Assembly (NCBI GenBank): GCA_024650095.1
Contig: JANKMV010000002.1
Location: forward strand, 5,772-19,520
Source of the DNA: Bacillota bacterium
GTDB lineage: Bacteria; Bacillota; Dethiobacteria; Dethiobacterales; Dethiobacteraceae
Length of the DNA stretch: 13,749 bases
Reading direction: 5' to 3'
The position numbers were made by a program, and so were the translations under genes. Positions 13,459 to 13,749 of this stretch are shown piece after piece; position 1 is the stretch's first letter, and every line of letters begins with the position of its first letter. The notes beneath the pieces were generated by a model, which ran no database searches, was not told the DNA's origin, and was given only the letters and a program-made list of their open reading frames with translations.

Positions 13459-13543
13459 CGATCTCCCTCCGCATTATCAAATTATCTTGCTATATATTTC
13501 GACATAATAAAGGTATATCCTTCCAATATTATAATTGAAAATA

Positions 13544-13567
13544 GAAAAAAACACGCAGGGCGTGTTT
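13544..13567 (-). terminator. Rho-independent terminator between rsmG and noc
   Basis: On the minus strand AAACACGC pairs with GCGTGTTT around a 3-nt loop, followed by further T. It lies 18 bp after the rsmG stop and separates rsmG from noc, so noc should have its own promoter in the next 85 bp, which is AT-rich but has no clear hexamer pair. Confidence 0.88.
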
Positions 13568-13584
13568 CTCCGGAATTGAAAAGG

Positions 13585-13749
13585 TTATCTCTTGGCGAGC
13601 AACGGTCGTTTCGTAGGAATGCCGGCTTTGCGGGGATATTTTGTGGGTGTTTCTTTCACTTTTTTTATGATTACGAGGGTACGCTTGCCAAATCCCTCTG
13701 GTAAATCATAAATCCATAGTTTTTCAACCATACCGCCAAGTTCAGCAAG
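13585..13749 (-). CDS. rsmG: 16S rRNA m7G527 methyltransferase RsmG, C-terminal fragment
   Basis: RsmG (GidB) methylates G527 of 16S rRNA. Only the last 54 residues are visible; the rest lies beyond the right edge. They read [20 protein letters not shown], then [20 protein letters not shown] and [27 protein letters not shown] is the typical RsmG end. The frame is open to the edge, and the gene is followed by a strong terminator and then noc, the usual order near the Firmicute origin. Confidence 0.93.
   Translation of the reverse strand, partial: LAELGGMVEKLWIYDLPEGFGKRTLVIIKKVKETPTKYPRKAGIPTKRPLLAKR

Overview
The window looks like an origin-proximal segment of a low-to-moderate GC, endospore-forming Firmicute (Clostridia or Negativicutes-like; the genus cannot be told from the sequence). 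Three things point there: the order rsmG-noc-parA-parB, the sporulation-associated genes yyaC and lonC, and strong AGGAGG-type ribosome binding sites. All genes except yyaC lie on the minus strand. This fits one replication arm read away from an origin that would lie beyond the right edge.

Right part (13749 to 10790): the 3' end of rsmG with a strong terminator, then noc, parA and parB, then two perfect 16-bp parS palindromes just after parB. This is a chromosome segregation and nucleoid occlusion module with its own centromere-like sites. Noc carries the four residues that set Noc-type DNA specificity; ParB does not.

Middle part (10760 to 6805): a DUF554 membrane protein, a DUF4446 single-pass protein overlapping a diacylglycerol/sphingosine-kinase-fold lipid kinase, a UPF0180 (YkuS-like) small protein, the inverted yyaC with its own terminator, and a CvpA-family membrane protein. 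A 13/14 match to the Noc-binding site lies in the cvpA-yyaC gap.

Left part (6665 to 1): zinc-type adenylate kinase, a small MscS-type channel and a DUF951 protein in a tight run. Then comes the rpsF-ssb-rpsR operon with a good promoter, a foldable leader and a terminator, and then rplI-lonC-dnaB, which has its own promoter region. DnaB runs off the left edge, and its last ten residues there do not look like DnaB.

Most of the window is conserved housekeeping sequence. I found no mobile element, CRISPR array, tRNA or rRNA, and no clearly new system. The most interesting signals are regulatory or architectural: the parS pair, the matched Noc protein and candidate Noc sites, a dyad upstream of rplI, a possible small RNA unit between rpsR and rplI, and an adenylate kinase away from its usual ribosomal operon.
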